From Rhodosporidiobolus odoratus (lineage: Eukaryota > Basidiomycota > Microbotryomycetes > Sporidiobolales > Sporidiobolaceae), in contig JAOANU010000013.1 in the NCBI GenBank assembly GCA_034387635.1, forward strand, positions 1 through 64,000: DNA of 64,000 nucleotides. The letters run 5' to 3'. Both the position numbers and the translations under genes were made by a program. Shown here piece after piece: positions 59,401 to 64,000 of the stretch. The notes under the pieces are model-generated. The model was given only the letters and a program-made list of their open reading frames with translations, was not told where the DNA came from and searched no databases. Each line of letters begins with the position of its first letter. Within the stretch, counting starts at the first letter, position 1.

Positions 59401-60335
59401 ATCTGGTTCTTACATGAGCATTCCATCGTGCATCGGGATATCAAAGACGAGGTGCGCTTGCGAAATTCCCTACCAATCTTCTTTCATTCCTCTTGCCTAT
59501 GTTCAACAGCGGAGAACTGACCAGGATGCGTACGCAGAATGTCGTCCTCGATGCGGAAGGCACCGTCCGTTTGATCGACTTTGGCAGCGCGGCTTATGTC
59601 AAGGAGGGCAAGAAGTTCGATACCTTCTCCGGCACGCTCGAGTGAGTCTGTTTCCTTGTTCCCCTCGGATCGCCCCGCCTGCCGCATCGAAGGCGGTCTC
59701 GGCCTTCAGAAGAGCGCTGACGCATTCTTCCGCTTGCAGTTTTGCTGCGCCCGAAGTGCTGAAAGGCGCTCGGTACGGCGGGAAGGAACAGGATATTTGG
59801 GCGTTGGGCGTGCTTGGCTACGTGCTCGTCTGCGGTACGTCCTCCTCTCTTGCCTCGCGACTCGAGCTTGCTCTTCTCCGTTTTTCCTCTACCTTCATAG
59901 CTTACATTGTCGTCGTCCGCAGGCGAGTGTCCCTTCTGGTCTCCCGACGAAGCAATGCGCGGTCTCTCCTCCGACTCTCGCGCCTACCACGCCCTTCAAG
60001 CCAAACTCACTTCCTCCCCCGCCGTCTCCGCCCACCTTCCTACCTCCCCCTCGACCACCCCCGTCGCCGCCTCGTCCCCCTCCCTCGCCGCCACAAACGG
60101 GAGCAACAAGCACTCGAGCACTGCGAACAGTACAAGTATGGCCGACGTTATCGACCTCGTTCAACGGTGTCTCGAGATTGCTCCTTCCGATCGACCGACG
60201 GCGGATTGCGTGGCGGATCATAGGTTCCTGATTGGGAGGGAAGGGTGGAGTGGGAGGAGGGGGTGGGAGAGCGCGCTTACTCCGTCGGAAGACGGAGAGG
60301 ATGGAGAGGAGGAGGGGGTGACCGATGGCGTGTAG
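56474..60335 (+). CDS. PAS-kinase-like Ser/Thr protein kinase
   Basis: Six exons, 56474-58672, 58796-59167, 59236-59451, 59538-59641, 59740-59834 and 59923-60335, close in phase and give 1132 residues. The kinase domain starts near 708 (GEEAGKGAYGSV). It has catalytic Lys739 (LIIKYVIKQ), the PASK-type segment RILADCWKKHKILGPIPIEV, HRD at 923-925 (VHRDIKDEN), DFG at 943-945 and FAAPEVL. Inserts occur before DLFDYVDAHP and in the C-lobe. This arrangement is that of the CAMKL/PAS-kinase family (yeast Psk1/Psk2), which adjusts sugar partitioning and translation. The first ~690 residues are Ser/Pro/Gly-rich low complexity, and I see no PAS domain there, unlike classical PAS kinases. A hydrophilic acidic patch (DSDAEGDEEGTSEDEEEEN) lies near 335-355. 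Confidence 0.87.
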
Positions 60336-60525
60336 ATGCCTTCTCCGATGAGGAGGAGGGGATGGTATGGGAGTCTTATGCTCTTACTACAGGAGGCTTC
60401 GTGCAGCGGCTTGTTGCTGTGCTAAGTCGCTTCTTACAGCCTCGCTGTTTTGTAAGGCGGACGTTGCGACAGACGTAGTCGTCGTTTTCTGCACGTTTTG
60501 TGCTTATCGTTTGTTGCTCATCAAT

Positions 60526-60696
60526 ATGAGTAGCTTATGCGCAGCTTGTTCTTTACCGACTAATCTACTAACGGTAAAGGGTACTGGAGGGGGACGCGTC
60601 TGTTCAGGCTGTAGTGAGATTCATGCGACGGCAGGAAAGAAGAAAACTGACTATTCCTGCAATTCCTGCAGGACGGTCTCGATCCCTGCTGGCTAG
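60526..60696 (+). CDS. Small Cys-rich ORF, possible zinc-binding peptide
   Basis: ATG to TAG, 56 residues, unspliced. Three CxxC pairs are visible: LCAACS near residue 4, VCSGCS in the middle, SCNSCR near the end, with KKK before the last. The pattern resembles a zinc ribbon or GATA-like knuckle, but no family was recognised. Codons are AT-rich (TTA, CTA, CTA, ACT, GTA, AAT), unlike neighbouring genes. It lies between the kinase stop and cold-shock gene 2. It could be a small gene, an exon of a larger one, or chance. Confidence 0.3.
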   Translation: MSSLCAACSLPTNLLTVKGTGGGRVCSGCSEIHATAGKKKTDYSCNSCRTVSIPAG

Positions 60697-60917
60697 CCGA
60701 GGCACCCACGCGACTTGTCGGGCCCACGGGGAAGGTTACAAACAAGCAAACACGCCTAAGCGGCGTCGTCGGCTGGGAACCAGACCTCGAACTTGCCCCA
60801 CATCCGAACAACAGATTTCTATTCCTTCCTTCCTCTCTCTCTTTTCCTCATACTCCCGTGCTATTCTCGTGTTGCCCTAACGTCGCTCTCTGAGCCTTCC
60901 TCCCCTTCTTCCCGGCT

Positions 60918-63110
60918 ATGGCAGCCGCACCCTCATTGCCCGTGCCGTGAGTTCCTCCTCTTCCCCCCCCCCCTGGATTCATCAGAGCCACCGCAGCTCA
61001 TTCGAACATTGCCTACTACAGCTCTGCCCGCCTCATATTCGACTCGGAGACATGGGTGCCCAGCTCTACCCGCCTGAGTAACGCCAGTCCCGCCTTTCAA
61101 CCACGACTACTGGAACCGAAAAAGCCCCTCGTCCATTCAACAAGCACCATCTCACTCTTCGACAAGGCGAACGCATTCGCTGTCAAGGCAGCTCAGAAGT
61201 TCAAGGACGAACGCTTGGCGGCCGATTACCCTTCAGCGCTGCAACCGCCATGGCTACCTCCTTCAGTACCGGTCAAGGCGAAACCTGCGTCAAACCTCGC
61301 AGATGAACCTAAAGAGCAACATGCAGCGCAGACGGGGTTTACTCCAAAGAAGACGAGGGCGAGAACGAGAACGAGGGCGAGAACGAGAACGAGGACGAAG
61401 ACTAGGTCCAAGCAGGCGGCGTCAGCACCGGCCAAGAAGGATGAGGTGCAAACCGATGTGGGTGCGACCCCTCGCGCGCTGCGGCCTCGACAGGCCGATG
61501 AGGAGCGCACACCTCGCGCGGCTCACCGTGCGCCTTCTGTCGAGTGCGTCGAGCCGTACCTCGCGCCGCAAAGGGCACTCTGCCCCCCTGCCTTCGACTC
61601 TTGCCGCGGATGCCCTGCCTATAACGACGTGGGCGACTTGCCGCTCCCTCCGCGTTCGTACGCGTTCGGTTCTTCCCTTCCTCCCTCGCGAGCCGCCAGT
61701 CCTACCCTCCCGAACGTCTCGCCCGTGCCGCCGGCAGCCTCCCTCGATCGCTCTCACTCCGCTGCGATGGCCGCGTCCCGCTCGCACTACAATCACCACG
61801 CCCCACCCACACTCGTACCCACCCCAAGGTTCTCTACCGGCTATCCCGTCGCGCCCGCCTACCTTGACCGGTCTCACTCGAGCTCAAGCATCTCCTCGGC
61901 CGCCTCGTCGTACGGGGAGTACGGCCCTGCCTTTCAAGCACCTTCGCCATGGCCTCACCCCGCCGCCTACATGACGCTTGGCTACTCTACCGAGTCGCAC
62001 TCATCGTCAAGGTCTTCGGCTGCCTCGTCCTGCTACGGTCAATCCGCCCCTTCCTCGCCCGCGTTGGCTCCGGCTCCTCCCTACCTTCACTACCCCATGC
62101 GACCGCCTTCCGAGCTGACTCATCCGGGCTCCTCCTCCTCCTCGACTGGCTCCTCGCACGCACACGAGAACTGGCCTTCCTCGTCCTTCGCCTCCGACGA
62201 CCAGATGCACCAGAAGTCTTTGGCCCCGACACCGAGGCCGCAGGACGTTCTGTACAGTACGGGTGTGGGGCAGACACAGACGCAGACGCAGACACGGACT
62301 CCTAGGCCTCGTATACATGGGTTGAGAAAGATGCTTGAACAGGGAGGGCATATCCAGAGTTGGGGGAAGACCAAGTGGTTCGATGCTGAGAAGGTGCGCA
62401 GTCTAGAGTCTTCCTCTTTCATCTCTCCTCGGGCAGTGCTGACTTACCCGCTTGGCTGAACAGGGCTGGGGTTTCATCGTGGACAATCACGCGGACCAGC
62501 TCGGCTGTGACGGTACGTTCTTCGTCTTCCCAGCCAACTCTTGCTCGACCTGACGCCCTTCATACAACAGTACACGTTCATTATTCCGGTATCCGTCAGG
62601 CCAGCGGTTTCCGATGTCTCCAAGCCGGCGAGGCCGTGCGTTTGTTTTGTTTTTCCTTCACTTGACCTTCTCAGCTCGCCCGTTCTTCTGCACTTCCTCT
62701 TTCTCGACGGAAGCTGATACCTCGACCTACTGGCACAGGTGGAGTACACTCTCGTCCTGAACTCTTCCGGCAAGTATCAGGCGCTCATGGTCCGGGGCTT
62801 CAACGGTACGCAACCTTTTCCCCTTCGCTGCCCCTTCTTTCCAACCTTAGCTCCGTGTAGTCGAGCTGAGTCCCCCGTCTCTGATCGACCAGGCGCTCCC
62901 CTGATCGGCTTCGTCGATCATGAGCAAGACGCCGCCACGCGTCGCTCGGGATCTAGCGTATCTAGCTCTGTCGGCGATGATGGCGGCGAGCGCTCGCGGA
63001 AACCCAAAATCGTGCCCGTTCCAGTTTGCCAACCTGTGCCGGGTGCGCGCTATCATTCTGGATTGCCATGGTCGCAGTACGCCCAGTTGTCAGCCCAGCC
63101 AGTCGATTGA
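60918..63110 (+). CDS. Cold-shock-domain protein 2
   Basis: Six exons, 60918-60946, 60986-62393, 62464-62512, 62571-62635, 62739-62805 and 62893-63110, close in phase and give 611 residues. The first exon (MAAAPSLPVP) is 29 nt. The first intron is very short (39 nt, GTGAGT...ATCAG). A long Ser/Pro-rich N-terminus follows, with an Arg-Thr tract and a Gln-Thr tract coded by hexamer repeats. Residues about 470-540 are the cold-shock domain: TKWFDAEK, GWGFIVDNHA (RNP1 with Trp), VHVHYSGI (RNP2), GFRCLQAGEAVEYTL, SGKYQALMVRGFN. The tail keeps RKPKIVPVPV. All five introns sit at the same positions and phases as in cold-shock gene 1, and exons 3, 4 and 5 have identical lengths (49, 65, 67 nt), proving common descent. 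Likely role: single-stranded nucleic-acid binding. Confidence 0.88.
61353..61400 (+). repeat. Hexamer repeat encoding Arg-Thr/Arg-Ala
   Basis: GAGAAC and GAGGGC units alternate, coding a basic Arg-Thr run (TRARTRTRARTRTRTKTR) inside cold-shock protein 2. The run is strongly positively charged and may add RNA-binding or nuclear targeting. Confidence 0.8.
62271..62297 (+). repeat. CAGACR hexamer repeat encoding Gln-Thr
   Basis: Four CAGAC(A/G) units code QTQTQTQT just before the cold-shock domain of the same protein; a slippage-prone low-complexity tract. Confidence 0.8.
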
Positions 63111-63553
63111 GTCCTCTCCCCCACTCTAGCGATCTCGCATAATAAACATTTCCTCCTTTTATTCCATCTCTTCTTACTGGTCGTCTTCTGCCTCTGCTTT
63201 ACCCGTTGTATCCTTTGTCGTTATCTCGTCCCTACCTGTTCAGACCCATTTACTCTATATCGTGTCTATATCGTAATCCCGCTTTTCCTACCCGCCGTTT
63301 TACCTCGTCGTTGTTTGCATTATTTTCCCTGCTGCATTGTGATTTTTTCTTATCGCCTGCCGACGACTACGACACGCAGAGAGACGGCGTGGGGGGCTGC
63401 TGGACGTCGGAGTCGATCGGGGTCAACGCGGCGAAAAGATATTAGGCAACCGGTTTGGGCTCCGGGACAGTGCAGCTGTCTGACTCTCTTCTCTTTCTAC
63501 TTTCCTCTCTTCCCAAGCCAATCTCCTCAGTGTATCACCCTCTCTAGTGCACC
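63111..63553. other. Intergenic, pyrimidine-rich
   Basis: A strongly CT-rich plus strand with short open frames; no gene seen. It should contain the 3' end of cold-shock gene 2 and the promoter of the next gene. Confidence 0.4.
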
Positions 63554-64000
63554 ATGTACAGCACTCGTACCCTCTCCACTCCGTACGTCCCATCTCCTCT
63601 CCAGACGCTTCCTTCTCCACGCTGACCTCGCGCTACGTGCCGCACAGCTCGCCTCCTACCACTCATTCCACCGCCGCCAAGGGCCACAAGAGTACCATAT
63701 CGATGGCCAAGGACGACTTCAACCTTGAGCGATACCACCAGTATATGTATCCTCTCGTTCCGATTGGCGAACACGACCGCACGCTCCTTCAACACAACTT
63801 TCCGGCTCTCGAGGACTACAACTCCAGTCAACATGCTCAGCCTGCCAAAGCCGGAACCGTCTTCTGGCCCGCCGCAGAGTTGTCGCCGCCTCACCACGAT
63901 CCGGTCCATCCTCAACTCGGGGTCAACGCGCCCTACCCGCCCAGCAACCCCTCGAACGGCTTCGGACCTTCCCCTCAAGTACTTCCTATGCCCCTATCCG
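63554..64000 (+). CDS. Partial gene, possible third cold-shock family member
   Basis: Exon 1 is 63554-63582 (29 nt, MYSTRTLST plus two bases); the intron 63583-63647 has GTACGT, CTGAC and GCACAG; exon 2 is 63648 onward, open to the window end. Visible protein after the start: SPPTTHSTAAKGHKSTISMA, then KDDFNLERYHQYMYPLVPIG, then a Pro/Asn/Ser-rich stretch. No domain is seen in the 127 residues available. The first exon has exactly the length and phase of both cold-shock genes and lies just downstream of one of them, so it may be another paralogue. Sequence similarity in the visible part is not evident. Confidence 0.5.

Noticed and set aside
60560..60610. TACTAAC followed by TTCAG, an intron-like pattern inside the Cys-rich ORF
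   Set aside because: Introns in this window use CTGAC, no donor fits upstream, and splicing would break the Cys pattern.
1..64000. CRISPR arrays, bacterial operons, rRNA genes or prophage
   Set aside because: No regularly spaced repeats, no ribosome-binding-site gene strings and no rRNA signatures were seen; gene structure is eukaryotic throughout.

Overview
The window looks like nuclear chromosomal DNA of a basidiomycete yeast, most likely a Pucciniomycotina 'red yeast' (Rhodotorula/Sporobolomyces type). The lineage is inferred, not proven. The support is GC-rich DNA, short gaps, and genes cut by many short introns (about 40-120 nt in most genes). These introns start mostly GTGCGT, GTACGT, GTGAGT or GTAAGT and carry a CTGAC branch motif upstream of the acceptor. 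The proteome is eukaryotic: eL13, a Pol III subunit, Lst8, a kinesin, NudC, and PDR and MRP transporters. All multi-exon models below were built by hand by joining frames across splice sites and checking that phases close.

Layout. 1-4.6 kb: gene-poor, with a slightly different first kilobase, a 24-bp direct repeat and one possible spliced transcript. 4.7-9.3 kb: an unknown basic/acidic protein (minus) and a spliced gene (plus) with a complete I-PpoI-type His-Cys box nuclease motif. Two copies of a 66-bp inverted repeat (63/66 identical) bracket this pair. 10-13.1 kb (minus): molybdopterin synthase large subunit (MoaE/MOCS2B) and ribosomal protein eL13, which has a GC-AG intron. 14.1-18.2 kb (minus): RNA polymerase III subunit RPC8/Rpc25 and the TOR-complex WD40 protein Lst8. 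20-22.5 kb: queuosine-salvage protein Qng1 (minus) shares a 132-bp divergent promoter with a PEX39-like peroxisomal protein (plus). 22.7-24.4 kb (minus): a wax-synthase-domain membrane protein. 24.4-28.5 kb: a damaged-looking stretch with a probable decayed multi-exon gene. 28.5-30.1 kb (plus): cold-shock-domain gene 1. 30.5-46.6 kb (all minus): a 23-exon ABCC/MRP transporter, NudC, and a 32-exon PDR/ABCG transporter. 47.5-50.8 kb: an F-box-like protein (minus) and a histidine-phosphatase protein (plus), divergent. 51.1-60.3 kb (plus): a kinesin-7-like motor and a PAS-kinase-like protein kinase. 60.5-64 kb (plus): a Cys-rich 56-codon ORF, cold-shock-domain gene 2, and the start of a third gene with the same 29-nt first coding exon, cut by the window end.

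There is no operon logic, as expected for a fungus. Local links are the two multidrug-type ABC exporters next to each other, and the divergent Qng1/PEX39-like pair. Housekeeping genes (translation, Pol III, TOR, dynein/NudC) are mixed with accessory ones. The best candidates for something unusual are the nuclear His-Cys box nuclease gene between inverted repeats, the duplicated cold-shock family with conserved intron positions, and the decayed gene region near 26-28 kb.
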